Positions 24,410-35,179 of a stretch of 64,000 nt of DNA are shown here, piece after piece. Position 1 is the first letter of the stretch, and the number at the start of each line of letters is the position of its first letter. Both the position numbers and the translations under genes were made by a program. Source of the stretch: Lentisphaerota bacterium (GTDB lineage: Bacteria; Verrucomicrobiota; Kiritimatiellia; UBA8416; VGWJ01); the NCBI GenBank assembly GCA_016873635.1, contig VGWJ01000001.1, positions 1 to 64,000 on the forward strand, given 5' to 3'. A model generated the notes under the pieces. It was not told the origin of the DNA, searched no databases, and saw only the letters and a program-made list of their open reading frames with translations.

Positions 24410-25028
24410 ACACCATCAGGTGATTCGATCCGGGATTAACTGCGTCGAAGCGATACGGCGCATCGACGTTCGTGAACGTCGCCGGCTGCTCCTGACCGAC
24501 CTGGCGCAACAGTCGCTCCGGGGTCAACATCTCGTCCTGCTCGAACTGGACAATCCTGCTTCCCGGCATCGTCAAAGCGCATGCCGAACCACTGGATGCT
24601 CTCCCCGGCGAAGTCGTGCTCGAACGCGGCTCCTTTTTCCGGCGACGCGTAGATCTGATCGAACGGCTTCCATGCTCCCGGTCGGATATTCTGCGGCACC
24701 TCCGCGCCCTCGTCAGCCGAATCATCTGCGCCGAGGCGGTGAGATACTTGCCGAAGAACTCGCCGGACCAGGGAAGCAGATTCCGGTACGGCTGCTTGTC
24801 GCGGTCGGCAAACATCTCGGTCATTGCCGGGTTCTTCTCCGGCGCCGGAATCAGCCAGTTCTCGACCACTCCGTCAATCTGCTTGCGAAGAGGGCCGCCT
24901 ATTTCATACGCGGTGTCTGCAGGGCGTTCGAGTCTGGCTGTCGCCTGGGTGGAAGTCGTTGTCAGTTGGGTCATGGCCATTGTTGTCAGCACGAGGTGTG
25001 TTGCTGCGGTCGTGCGTGTTTGGTTCAT
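24410..25028 (-). pseudogene. Broken GH127/DUF1680-like glycoside hydrolase gene
   Basis: The minus-strand frame starting MNQTRTTAATHLV contains an N-terminal region resembling beta-L-arabinofuranosidase-type proteins (VVENWLIPAPEKNPAM, LLPWSGEFFGKYLTAS). After about residue 105 the similarity moves to another frame (GAWKPFDQIYASPEKG ... IQWFGMRFDDAG). It then returns to the first frame (IVQFEQDEMLTPERLL, PYRFDAVNPGSN) before ending near the fucI 3' end. Two frameshifts and loss of most of the enzyme make this a remnant. Its ATG overlaps the stop of the upstream four-helix gene. Confidence 0.65.
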
Positions 25029-25822
25029 TCCGTTTCCGCTCTTTTCGACGCCAATCGACTCGAGTCGACTCCAGTCGATTGGCGGCGATTCTCATCTCCC
25101 TCCACATCGAGCAGTCCGTCGCACTCAGGGTAGTTCGGGCAACCCCAGAATTTGCCGCCGGCGCGAGGCCCCTTGCGGGCGCTGCGCAGGCGCATGGGTT
25201 CGCCGCATTTCGGGCAGGCGGGTGCCTCTGGCTCGACCCGCGCCGCTACGCGCACACGGGTGAGCCGCTCCTTGAAGCCGCCTTCTTCAAGAAATCGTTC
25301 GCCCTGCGCATCCAACTGTTTCCGGGTCAGGAAGTCGGCACGGTCGCAGAGCCGGATCAGCGCGTTGGCCACAACGGTCGGGTCGTCGGATTCGAGCCAC
25401 TTGGCGAATTTGGCTCGGTTCTGCGCCACGGTGCGCGAGAAGTTGTGGATGATGTTGGCCCCGGCCGGTGTACGCTCCAGTCGTATCGACTTGATCTCCA
25501 AACTGTTCGGATCGTCATCGAGCCATGGCGTTCCGCCTCGCAGGTTGATGAAGTCCTCAAAATCGAGTTGGAGTTCCGTCAGACTGGCACGGGCCACATC
25601 CGTGAGCGTCATCTCGGTCTGGGCGGACGTTGCAGCCCGCTCGGAGCCCTCGGCCATGTTCTGCCGTCCGGACCGCCCCGCCTGTTCCATCTGCTCCACC
25701 TGTCGCCTGCTGTCGATGTGCTTCCGGCAGAAGACCACCGTGCCGTAGTAGATGATGGTGGCCAGCATGAAGGTGTCCATCCGCCGATAGCCGCCGCGTT
25801 TGATGAAGACTGATTCTGCCAT
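25025..25822 (-). CDS. Four-helix-bundle suffix protein with C-terminal zinc ribbon
   Basis: 265 aa. The N-terminal 160 residues match the four-helix-bundle (S23-like) fold, with GRQNMAEGSERAATSAQTE and LTDVARASLTELQLDFEDF. The C-terminal part has a topoisomerase-type zinc ribbon, CPKCGEPM...FWGCPNYPECDG. The last residues (RRQSTGVDSSRLASKR) are encoded by the palindromic repeat at 25049-25084, so the repeat has become coding sequence. Start chosen at MAESVFIKRG, with AGGAAG upstream. Molecular function of the family is not known to me. Confidence 0.7.
   Translation of the reverse strand: MAESVFIKRGGYRRMDTFMLATIIYYGTVVFCRKHIDSRRQVEQMEQAGRSGRQNMAEGSERAATSAQTEMTLTDVARASLTELQLDFEDFINLRGGTPWLDDDPNSLEIKSIRLERTPAGANIIHNFSRTVAQNRAKFAKWLESDDPTVVANALIRLCDRADFLTRKQLDAQGERFLEEGGFKERLTRVRVAARVEPEAPACPKCGEPMRLRSARKGPRAGGKFWGCPNYPECDGLLDVEGDENRRQSTGVDSSRLASKRAETE
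25049..25084. repeat. Palindromic repeat, copy A (12-base arms)
   Basis: CGCCAATCGACT and AGTCGATTGGCG form perfect 12-base arms around a 12-base centre. It lies just upstream of the broken hydrolase start and inside the 3' end of the four-helix gene. Same family as the copy at 25868-25897. Confidence 0.75.
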
Positions 25823-25867
25823 GGGGAAACTTCCTTTCTGTTCTGTGTTTGGGCATTCCTTCGACGC

Positions 25868-25897
25868 CAATCGACTCGAGTCGACTCGAGTCGATTG
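25868..25897. repeat. Palindromic repeat, copy B (perfect 30-base palindrome)
   Basis: A perfect 30-base palindrome beginning CAATCGACTCGAG and built from GTCGACTCGA units. It lies about 46 bases upstream of the four-helix gene start and just after the stop of the neighbouring UroD-like gene. It shares TCGACGCCAATCGACT with copy A. Confidence 0.8.
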
Positions 25898-25907
25898 CAG
25901 TCGAATC

Positions 25908-27020
25908 TCACCTATACCGCCCCATCTCCAAGCCGCGTTCGACGAAGAACCGGTACGTGCCGTACTCGACCAGATGGCTCACGCTGTGGTCCACCTGCAG
26001 GACGTAGCCGCTCCCCGACATGGCGCCGGGCAGCTTGGCGGCAAGCTCGCGCTCCACGGCCTTGAGATCGTTGGTCTCCAGCACCCGCTCGTCCATGCCG
26101 CCGATCAGGGCGATCTTATCGCCGAAGTTTTTCTTGATGCGCAGCAGGTCCATGCCGGCCTTGGCCTCGATCGGCTGCAGGCAGTTGATCCCGGCCTCGA
26201 TGAGCGACGGAATCAGCGCCTCAACAAAGCCGTCGCAGTGCAGCACGACCGGCAGCCCGCGGCTGTGCGCGAAGTCGAAGAGCTTCTTGTGCGCGGGCAT
26301 GATCAGTTCGCGGTACATGGCCGGCGACATGAACGGCGTGTGCTTGTAGCCGAGATCGTCCCAGACCCAGAGACCGTCCGGCAGTCCCTCGCGCGAGAAG
26401 AGAGTCTCCAGCAGACGCACCGACAGGTCGCCATAGAGTCCGGCCATGCGGCGCACCCAATCGGGATCCGCGGCCATGCCCATCAGCAGGTTCTCGTGTC
26501 CGCACATGGGCGACATGACGTCGAACGCTCCCACCACGCCGCAGGTCATGAACGTCTGGTCGCGGGCGCATTTCTGCCGCGTTTCCCGGTAGGCGGCGTA
26601 GTTGATCCGCTTCTCGTAGGTCTTCTCGTCGAGCAGGCGCGGCAGAATCTGACGCTCCCAGTCCGGTCGCTCCGCGACCCCGAACCCGACGTGTTCCGGA
26701 GCACAAGCCCCGTTCTTCATCCAGCGCAGAAGAGCGCCGTTGCCGTCCCGCACCACTTTCGTGGTTTCGGTCTCCTCGACCACAACATCGGCCGACTCCA
26801 CGTCGCCCACCAGGTTGATCAGCTTGTAGTTGCCCGGCGTGATCTCGCCGCCGGTGCGGCGAACATCCAGCCCGAAGTGGTCGCTGATGTCCTCGGGCGT
26901 GGCAAAGCGCCCCTCAGCCGCCCACTTCACGGCCGTTTCCCGCCAGTAGACCTCGAAGAGCCCGATCCGGTCTACCTGTTGGTGCTTCAGAATCCTCGCG
27001 AATCTTTCTTTGCTGTTCAT
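25908..27020 (-). CDS. Uroporphyrinogen decarboxylase-like protein 1
   Basis: 370 aa. URO-D superfamily TIM barrel: starts MNSKERFARILKHQQVDRIGLFEVYW, followed by WVWDDLGYKHTPFMSP, LPVVLHCDGFVEALIP and GDKIALIGGMDERVL. Such proteins, when found among sugar catabolic genes rather than heme genes, are of unknown reaction; some relatives are corrinoid-dependent methyltransferases. AGGAGCGAGC precedes the ATG. Same strand as the Eda, second UroD-like and FAH genes, forming one probable operon. Confidence 0.75.
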   Translation of the reverse strand: MNSKERFARILKHQQVDRIGLFEVYWRETAVKWAAEGRFATPEDISDHFGLDVRRTGGEITPGNYKLINLVGDVESADVVVEETETTKVVRDGNGALLRWMKNGACAPEHVGFGVAERPDWERQILPRLLDEKTYEKRINYAAYRETRQKCARDQTFMTCGVVGAFDVMSPMCGHENLLMGMAADPDWVRRMAGLYGDLSVRLLETLFSREGLPDGLWVWDDLGYKHTPFMSPAMYRELIMPAHKKLFDFAHSRGLPVVLHCDGFVEALIPSLIEAGINCLQPIEAKAGMDLLRIKKNFGDKIALIGGMDERVLETNDLKAVERELAAKLPGAMSGSGYVLQVDHSVSHLVEYGTYRFFVERGLEMGRYR

Positions 27021-27125
27021 GCTCGCTCCTTCAATCTCTCGTACCGTATCACCATCGAGTTCCTGATCGAAGGCCGCACTATCATCCCCGTCGCCATCGG
27101 CTCCCATGATGAGGTGTACTGAGGC

Positions 27126-27767
27126 TCACCGCGCCCGGCGCACTGCCGCCACCCAGGTCTTTGCCACACGCGTGATCGCCGCCACACGGCCGGTCCGGTA
27201 GGCCTCGGCATCGAGTCCGTTGGCCAGGCACGTAATGATCTGCGCGCCCTTTGCTACGTACTCGCCCAGATTGGCCGGCGACATCCCGCCCGCCGCCATC
27301 AGGACCACGCCGGGAAACGGCCCCTGGATCTCCGCGAAGAAGCCGGGCCCGACCGACGGCGCCGGGAACACCTTGATCACGTCCGCCCCGAGCTTGAGCG
27401 CGTTCATGACTTCCGTCGGCGTGATGGCGCCCACCACGCTCGGCACCCCGAGGGCCTTGCAGGCGCGGATCATGGACGGACTGCACCCCGGGCTGGCGAT
27501 GAACTGCGCGCCGGCCCGCACCGCCTTCGCCACGGTCTTGCCATCCAGCACCGTGCCGGCGCCGACCAGCAGCGTCTTCGGCAACTCCTGCCGGGCGGCG
27601 CGGATCAGGGCCAACACATCCGGCATGGTCAGCGTGTACTCGATGCAGCCTATGCCCGCCTCGCCGATCGCCCGGCTGGCCGAAATCAGGTGCTTTACAT
27701 CGTTCGTCCGGAACACGGGCAGTACGCCCGATTCGGTCATCTGATCAATCACAGCCTGTTTCTTCAT
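27126..27767 (-). CDS. eda: KDPG/KHG aldolase-like protein
   Basis: 213 aa, the full length of the family. Class I aldolase cleaving 2-keto-3-deoxy-6-phospho-sugar acids to pyruvate and an aldehyde phosphate. The Schiff-base Lys is in ADVIKVFPA, the catalytic Glu in CIEYTLTMP, and LLVGAGTVLDG and FIASPGCSP are conserved. Start at MKKQAVIDQM with AGGAAG upstream. It sits between two UroD-like genes and upstream sugar-acid genes. Substrate could be KDPG, KDPGal or a related deoxy acid. Confidence 0.88.
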   Translation of the reverse strand: MKKQAVIDQMTESGVLPVFRTNDVKHLISASRAIGEAGIGCIEYTLTMPDVLALIRAARQELPKTLLVGAGTVLDGKTVAKAVRAGAQFIASPGCSPSMIRACKALGVPSVVGAITPTEVMNALKLGADVIKVFPAPSVGPGFFAEIQGPFPGVVLMAAGGMSPANLGEYVAKGAQIITCLANGLDAEAYRTGRVAAITRVAKTWVAAVRRAR

Positions 27768-27782
27768 GGTCTTCCTTCGGCT

Positions 27783-28955
27783 TCACTGAATCGGATATCT
27801 TCCAAACTCTCGCACCGCTTCGCACATCGCCACCACGTTCTCCGGCGGCACGTCGGACTGGATGCAATGCACGGCGGAGGCAATGTAGCCGCCGCCGGGC
27901 GCCAGGTCGCGGATGCGCCGCCGCACTTCAGCCCGCACGTCGTCGGTCGTGCCGCGCGGCAGGACATTCCGCGTGTCGATCGCACCGCAGAAACTGAGCC
28001 GCTTCCCGAAGTCCCGCTTGAGTTGCGCCGTGTCCTGCATCGGTCCGGCCGAAACTTGCACCGGGTTCAGGAGGTCCACGCCGATCTCGATCAGGTCGCC
28101 AATCACGTCATAGACGTTGCCGCAGCTATGGAAGAACACCTTGGCCTTGCTGTTCTCGTGGATGGCGGCCAGCAGTTCCGCCTCATGCGGCTTGATCAAC
28201 CGCCGATACGTCGCCGGCGACATCAGCGTGGCATCCTGAGAGCCCAGATCGTCGCCGATGCAGATCACATCCGCATAGGGCCCGACCTGGCGGCAGAGCT
28301 CCCTGAGATACGGCAGCGCCAGCCGCTTGATGCGGTCCTGCAAGGCCAGATAGAACTCCTCGTCTCCCGCCAGGTCCATCAGGCACTGTTCGACTCCGCG
28401 CAACACATAGGCCTGTTCAAACAGCATCGCGCCGCTCATCAGCACCGTGGCATACCCCGCATCCTGGACGGCTTTGCAGCGCGCCGCCAGCCCATCGAAC
28501 CGCGACGGATGCATCAGGTCGGGCCAAGGGTAACGGTCGAGGTCGTCAATCGTCGCGTTGAGAAGTGGCGGCTCCATCACCTCATAGTACGGCACGCCCG
28601 GTCGCCGCACCCAGTGGCAGCCCCAGGCATCCGCCAACTCCGTCTCGGAGACTTCCCCGGCGACGCTAGACAACGGCGGGCCCGGCCGCACGGGCCGGCC
28701 GTCCGATCCCAGACGCTCCATGACCTCCTCGTCCAGCCATGTATACTGGAACTGCTTCGCAATCCATTGGATGGGCCCGCCCTTGATCCCAAGGTGGGCT
28801 TTGAGACACTCGTAGCCCGGCCCCAGCACCGATGTAACGCCCGACGTGCCGATGAACAACGGCACGCGGTCCGGCTCCTCGTGGTTCAGGGCGGTTAAAA
28901 CCCTATCTCTGGAAGTCATCGCTTCCCGACACCCGCGACCCGTCACCTTGTGCAT
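27783..28955 (-). CDS. Uroporphyrinogen decarboxylase-like protein 2
   Basis: 390 aa from the ATG at 28955, which follows GGAGGAATAG directly after the FAH gene stop. An internal ATG at 28919 (MTSRDRVLTALNHEEPDRVP) gives the start more usual for the family. URO-D superfamily features: ADVICIGDDLGSQDATLMSP, KVFFHSCGNVYDVIGDLIEIG and LSFCGAIDTRNVLP. The His-Cys pair in FHSCGN resembles metal ligands in MtaA-like methyltransferases. Paralogous to protein 1 but only distantly similar. Reaction unknown. Confidence 0.72.
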   Translation of the reverse strand: MHKVTGRGCREAMTSRDRVLTALNHEEPDRVPLFIGTSGVTSVLGPGYECLKAHLGIKGGPIQWIAKQFQYTWLDEEVMERLGSDGRPVRPGPPLSSVAGEVSETELADAWGCHWVRRPGVPYYEVMEPPLLNATIDDLDRYPWPDLMHPSRFDGLAARCKAVQDAGYATVLMSGAMLFEQAYVLRGVEQCLMDLAGDEEFYLALQDRIKRLALPYLRELCRQVGPYADVICIGDDLGSQDATLMSPATYRRLIKPHEAELLAAIHENSKAKVFFHSCGNVYDVIGDLIEIGVDLLNPVQVSAGPMQDTAQLKRDFGKRLSFCGAIDTRNVLPRGTTDDVRAEVRRRIRDLAPGGGYIASAVHCIQSDVPPENVVAMCEAVREFGRYPIQ

Positions 28956-29744
28956 CTATTCCTCCGCCCGGATGGGGTTGCGCAGAACGCCTACGCCTTC
29001 CACCTCCACCTCGAAGACATCGCCGGGCTTGAGATACACCGGCGGCTTGCGGGCGAAACCCACTCCGGCGGGTGTGCCGGTCAGCAGGAGCGTCCCCGGC
29101 AGCAGCGTCATGCCGCGCGAGAGGTAGCTGATCAGGAACGGGATGCTGAAGATCATGAGCGAGGTGGCCGCATCCTGCATGGTCTGGCCGTTCAGCCGGC
29201 CCTGCACCCGGACGTTGAGCGGATTCAGCTCCGTCTCCAGCCACGGGCCGATCGGACAGAAGGTCTCGAACGACTTGGCGCGGCACCATTGTCCGTCGCC
29301 ACGCTGGCAATCCCTGGCGCTGACATCGTGGGCACAGGTGTAGCCCAGCACGTACTTCAGCGCTTCGCTCTCCGGCACATGGCGGGCCGTCTTGCCGATC
29401 ACCAGCGCCAGTTCGGCTTCGTAGTCAATCTCGGTCGGCGCGATCTTCGGGATCAGAACAGGCTCTTCCGGTCCGATGACCGCCGTGGTGGTCTTCATGA
29501 AGAGGATCGGCGCCTTGGGCAGGTTCGCCCCGCCCTCTTCGACATGCGCCTTGTAGTTCTGGCCGATGCACAGGACGTTCACCGGCTCGACCGGCGCGAG
29601 CAGCTTCACGCCCGCCAGCGGAACGGTGGCGCCCATCCGCTTCAAGCCCTTGATCGGATCGCCCGCGGCCACCGCAAGGGTGTTGCCTTCCACGATCCCG
29701 TACTGCACCTGGTTCGTCTTGTCCTGGAAACGCGCGATTCTCAT
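28956..29744 (-). CDS. Fumarylacetoacetate hydrolase-family protein
   Basis: 262 aa. FAH superfamily: IGQNYKAHVEEGG, the metal-binding acids in TEIDYEAELALVIG and GYTCAHDVSARD, and the late PGTLLLTGTPAGVGF. Members hydrolyse or hydrate 2-oxo acids; in sugar clusters they act on 2,4-diketo-3-deoxy acids of L-rhamnose or L-fucose routes. The start is set at MRIARFQDK because AAAGGAGG lies nine bases upstream; the longer ORF has no homology. First intact gene of the minus-strand operon. Confidence 0.82.
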   Translation of the reverse strand: MRIARFQDKTNQVQYGIVEGNTLAVAAGDPIKGLKRMGATVPLAGVKLLAPVEPVNVLCIGQNYKAHVEEGGANLPKAPILFMKTTTAVIGPEEPVLIPKIAPTEIDYEAELALVIGKTARHVPESEALKYVLGYTCAHDVSARDCQRGDGQWCRAKSFETFCPIGPWLETELNPLNVRVQGRLNGQTMQDAATSLMIFSIPFLISYLSRGMTLLPGTLLLTGTPAGVGFARKPPVYLKPGDVFEVEVEGVGVLRNPIRAEE

Positions 29745-29791
29745 GGTCTCAGCCTCCTTTGTCGGCGGCCAGAAATGGCCACCCAAACTCA

Positions 29792-29847
29792 CTCCGGTGC
29801 GCCAGTCACTCCGGCGCGCCATTGTTGGCGCGCATCTCCGGCGCACC
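29792..29847. promoter_or_regulatory. Three direct CTCCGGYGCRCC repeats upstream of the FAH gene
   Basis: CTCCGGTGCGCC, CTCCGGCGCGCC and CTCCGGCGCACC start at 29792, 29809 and 29836. The middle part can fold as GCGCGCC-ATTGTT-GGCGCGC. They lie between the truncated dehydrogenase and the FAH-family start, where an operator or a terminator is expected. Function is inference. Confidence 0.35.
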
Positions 29848-29852
29848 TTTCC

Positions 29853-30001
29853 TCACCGCACCCCATTCACCAGCGGCTCGCCGCGGATGCGGCGGGCCGC
29901 GGCGTGGGCCACGTCTTCGCGCAGCTTCTTCACCGCCTGCGGCGAGGCCGACGCAATGTGACTGGTGATGATTACGTTGTGCATCTCCAGGCTCTGAATC
30001 G

Positions 30002-30003
<2 letters not shown>
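29853..30003 (-). pseudogene. C-terminal remnant of a 2-hydroxyacid dehydrogenase
   Basis: Reading the minus strand gives LEMHNVIITSHIASASPQAV then KKLREDVAHAAARRIRGEPL and VNGVR before a TGA. This is the typical end of D-isomer 2-hydroxyacid (phosphoglycerate-type) dehydrogenases. About 45 codons remain; upstream the frame enters the palindromic element at 30002 and meets a stop. The gene was cut by, or recombined through, that element. It would have been the first gene of the sugar-acid operon. Confidence 0.75.
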
Positions 30004-32220
<2,217 letters not shown>

Positions 32221-33885
32221 CTAAGGCGCGGCTTGCAGCAGGTCCCCGAAGGCTTGCGCCAGCGGGCCGCTGCGGGCGGCGTGGACCGCCGCCTGTTCCC
32301 TGTCGCCCCCCTTCAAGCAGAGAATGAACTTCATGGCGTGCGCGGCGGGGGCTTCGTCCGCGCCGACCCATTTGACGAGTTCCAGGGGATCGATCTGCCC
32401 GACGGTGAGAACGATTCGCCGCACGCCGTTCGCCGCCGGCATGGCGGCCGTGATCGCGCCGTCTTTGACTTCTTCGATCACCAGATTGCGGTCGACGCCT
32501 TCCTGGCGCAGCGCCACGGGCTGGCCCACGCGGCCGCGGAAGGCGGCCAGCACGATCGCTTCCATCCGCGAGGCCTGGGCCGTCACGCGCCGGAGTTCCG
32601 CCAGTTCCCCGGCGGGCGGGGCGGGCCGCGCGGCCGCGGCGTCCTCGATGACCAGCCTGGCGCGCTCGAAGTCGGCGGCAAGCAGGCATTGCGCCACCTG
32701 TCGCGCGGTGGAGGCCATGGCGTCCGCGGCGGGGGCCGCCGCCGCCGGTTGCGTCGTCGCCGGCGCCGTGTGTGGCGCGGGCGCCGTGTGTGGCGCGGGC
32801 GCGGGCGTGGGGGGGCGCGGCAGGCGGGGCGGCTCCGAAGGCGGCTTCCGCAACAGCGCGACGGCCAGCAGCGCCGAGCAGGCCGCCACGACGATCCAGC
32901 CCGTGACGCGCACCGCGACCGGAAAGATTTCGGGCGCGTGCGTGCGCGCGGCGCGTGATCGCACGGCGCCCGCGGCGGGCGCGGCGGCCGCCGCCGCGTT
33001 TGCCGGGGGCCGGATCATGCTCGCCGGCTGGCTTTTCTGGCCCAGCACGACGCGGCCCCTGGCGGTCTTGTGGATCGCGTCGATTACCTCGCCCCAGTCC
33101 CCGTAGCGGTCCTCCGGGCGTTTCATCATCAGGCGCGTGAGCAGCTGCCCGGCGCCCAGCGTGACGCCGGCGTTGAGATCGCGCGGATGCGGCAGGTCGC
33201 CGGAAAGCTGGGCCTGGATGACGTCGGCGGGCGCCAGTCCGTCGAAAGGCGCCCGCCCGGTAAGCGCATGGTAGAGCGTGGCGCCGAGGCCGTACATGTC
33301 CGTGCGGCAATCGACGTCGGGAACGCAGGCGGCCTGTTCCGGGGCAACATAGTTCGCGGCGATCTCGATTTCGCCTTTCGCGATCTGCGGGGCGAGCAGG
33401 GCGCGGTCCGTGCCCTTGGGCATGCCGAGGTCGGCGAGCTTCACGGCGCCGTGTTCTTCGACGATGATGTTGTCCGGCTTGATCTCGCGGTGCGCGATCC
33501 CGGCCGCGGTCCAGGCGTCGTGAAGGGCGGCCGCCACGCTTTCGGCCACCGCCAGGGCGTCCTTCTGCGGCATTGCGCCGCGCGCGCGGAGGATGCGGAC
33601 CAGGGAAGAGCCTTCCACGAATTCCGTGATGACGTAGCAATTGCCGCCGTGCTCGCCCACGTCATGAACGGCCACGATATGGCGGTTGGCGAGGCGCGCG
33701 GCGGCGCGGGCCTCCTTGAGGAAGGCGGCCCGGTCGCCGGACGACGCGAAGAGGCCGGTGTTCAGGATGCGGACGACCACCAGGCGGTCCAGCGACAGCT
33801 GCCTGGCCTGCCAGGCGGTGGCCGCCGGGCCGGACCCGATAACCCGCAGCAGTTCGTAGCCCGGTATCTCAGGAGCATGCGACAT
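32221..33885 (-). CDS. Ser/Thr protein kinase-like membrane protein, probably a pseudokinase
   Basis: 554 aa. Kinase domain (about residues 8-275), a membrane helix near 325-345 (VTGWIVVAACSALLAVALL), a Pro/Ala-rich linker with a duplicated PAPHTA unit (two 18-base DNA repeats at 32762-32797), and a C-terminal domain of no known family. Key catalytic residues differ from consensus: VAIK lysine is Arg (VVVRIL), the HRD aspartate is Glu (AHREIKPDN), and DFG is DLG. The glycine loop is weak (GSGPAATAW). It may bind a ligand or scaffold rather than phosphorylate. Confidence 0.75.
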   Translation of the reverse strand: MSHAPEIPGYELLRVIGSGPAATAWQARQLSLDRLVVVRILNTGLFASSGDRAAFLKEARAAARLANRHIVAVHDVGEHGGNCYVITEFVEGSSLVRILRARGAMPQKDALAVAESVAAALHDAWTAAGIAHREIKPDNIIVEEHGAVKLADLGMPKGTDRALLAPQIAKGEIEIAANYVAPEQAACVPDVDCRTDMYGLGATLYHALTGRAPFDGLAPADVIQAQLSGDLPHPRDLNAGVTLGAGQLLTRLMMKRPEDRYGDWGEVIDAIHKTARGRVVLGQKSQPASMIRPPANAAAAAAPAAGAVRSRAARTHAPEIFPVAVRVTGWIVVAACSALLAVALLRKPPSEPPRLPRPPTPAPAPHTAPAPHTAPATTQPAAAAPAADAMASTARQVAQCLLAADFERARLVIEDAAAARPAPPAGELAELRRVTAQASRMEAIVLAAFRGRVGQPVALRQEGVDRNLVIEEVKDGAITAAMPAANGVRRIVLTVGQIDPLELVKWVGADEAPAAHAMKFILCLKGGDREQAAVHAARSGPLAQAFGDLLQAAP

Positions 33886-33997
33886 GGCGGGGACACGCTA
33901 CACGCGCGGCGTCCGGGGCTCAAGCCGCAAGTGGGGCCGCCGCAAGCGGGGCGACAAATGGCATTGTCTCGGGCGCAGCCGCGCCTATTATGCCGCC

Positions 33998-35110
33998 ATG
34001 CGAATCGGCGTGGCATGCGGCGGGACGGGCGGGCACGTGTATCCGGGCCTGGCGGCGGCCGAAGCGCTGGCGCGTCGCGGGCACGCGGTTACGGTCTGGC
34101 TGGCGGGGAAGGGCATCGAGGGCGAGAGCGCGGCGGGGTGGAAGGGCGAGACGGTCATCGTGCCGGCGGCGGGACTGGCCGGGCCGCCTTCACTGGCCTG
34201 GCTCGGCGCGGCGCGCGCGATGCTGGCGGCGGCGGCAACGTGCCGGCGGCGGATGGCCGGCGCCCGTCCGGACGCGCTGTTGGCCATGGGCAGCTACTCC
34301 TCCGTGGGGCCGGCCCTGGGCGCCCGCTCGCTGGGCGTGCCGCTGGTCCTGCACGAGGCCAACGCCGTGCCCGGCCGGGCGGTTGCCTTCCTGGCGCGCT
34401 TCGCCGCGGACGTGGCCTTGTCGTTCGAAGACGCCGCGGCGCTGCTGCCCCGCGCGCGGAAGACCACGCTCACGGGTCTGCCGCTGAAGGCGGGGCTGGA
34501 CCGGCGTTTTGAGGCGGGCGTTCTGCGCGAAGGTCTGTTCACGGTGCTGGTCACCGGCGGCAGCCAGGGCGCGCACGCGCTCAATGAGATCTGCACGGAG
34601 GCCCTGTGCCGGTTGCGCCGGGAGGGCGTTCCGGTGCAGGCGGTGCACCTGAGCGGCGCGCGTGACGAGCGCGCCGTGCGGGACGCCTACGTGGCGGCCG
34701 GAGTGCCGCACGCCGTGTTCCCTTTCCTGCGCGAGATCGGCAAGGCCTACAACGCCGCGGACGTTGCCGTGACCAGGGCCGGCGCGGCCACCTGCGCGGA
34801 ATTGAGCGCGTGCGGCGTGCCGGCCCTGCTCGTGCCGCTGGCCGCGGCGGTGCGCGGACACCAGCGCGCCAACGCCGAGGCCCTGGCCCGGCGGGGCGCG
34901 GCCGCGATCATGCCGGAGCGCGACCTGTCGGCGGAGCGCGTCGCGGACTGGGTGCGCGAAGGCTGGCGCGACCGCGGGCTTCTTGCTAGCATGCGGGTGA
35001 AGATGCGCGAGGGCGCGCGGCCGGACGCGGCGGAGCGGGTGGCCGACGCGGTCGAGCGCGCGGCGCGCGCGCGGAGGCCGGCTCAAGCCGGCGCCGCAAA
35101 CGCGTCGTGA
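33998..35110 (+). CDS. murG: UDP-GlcNAc:undecaprenyl-PP-MurNAc-pentapeptide GlcNAc transferase
   Basis: 370 aa. Makes lipid II from lipid I at the inner face of the membrane. Motifs: CGGTGGHVYPGLA at the N-terminus, MGSYSSVGPALGAR, LHEANAVPGRA, TGGSQGAHALNE and TRAGAATCAELSACGVPALLVP (UDP-GlcNAc site). Usual length about 355. It is not in a dcw cluster here; the nearest neighbours are a kinase-like gene on the other strand and a zinc-ribbon gene. It indicates peptidoglycan synthesis. Confidence 0.9.
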   Translation: MRIGVACGGTGGHVYPGLAAAEALARRGHAVTVWLAGKGIEGESAAGWKGETVIVPAAGLAGPPSLAWLGAARAMLAAAATCRRRMAGARPDALLAMGSYSSVGPALGARSLGVPLVLHEANAVPGRAVAFLARFAADVALSFEDAAALLPRARKTTLTGLPLKAGLDRRFEAGVLREGLFTVLVTGGSQGAHALNEICTEALCRLRREGVPVQAVHLSGARDERAVRDAYVAAGVPHAVFPFLREIGKAYNAADVAVTRAGAATCAELSACGVPALLVPLAAAVRGHQRANAEALARRGAAAIMPERDLSAERVADWVREGWRDRGLLASMRVKMREGARPDAAERVADAVERAARARRPAQAGAANAS

Positions 35111-35119
35111 CGGGCGGTC

Positions 35120-35138
35120 GCGCGGGCGTCGCCCGCGC
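35120..35138 (+). terminator. Hairpin after murG, possible terminator
   Basis: GCGCGGGC-GTC-GCCCGCGC, an 8-base perfect stem located 10 bases after the murG stop. No U-tract follows, so termination is uncertain. Confidence 0.3.
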
Positions 35139-35179
35139 GGCCGGGGAAAGACGGTCGGACCGGGACGAGGAGGATGCGC

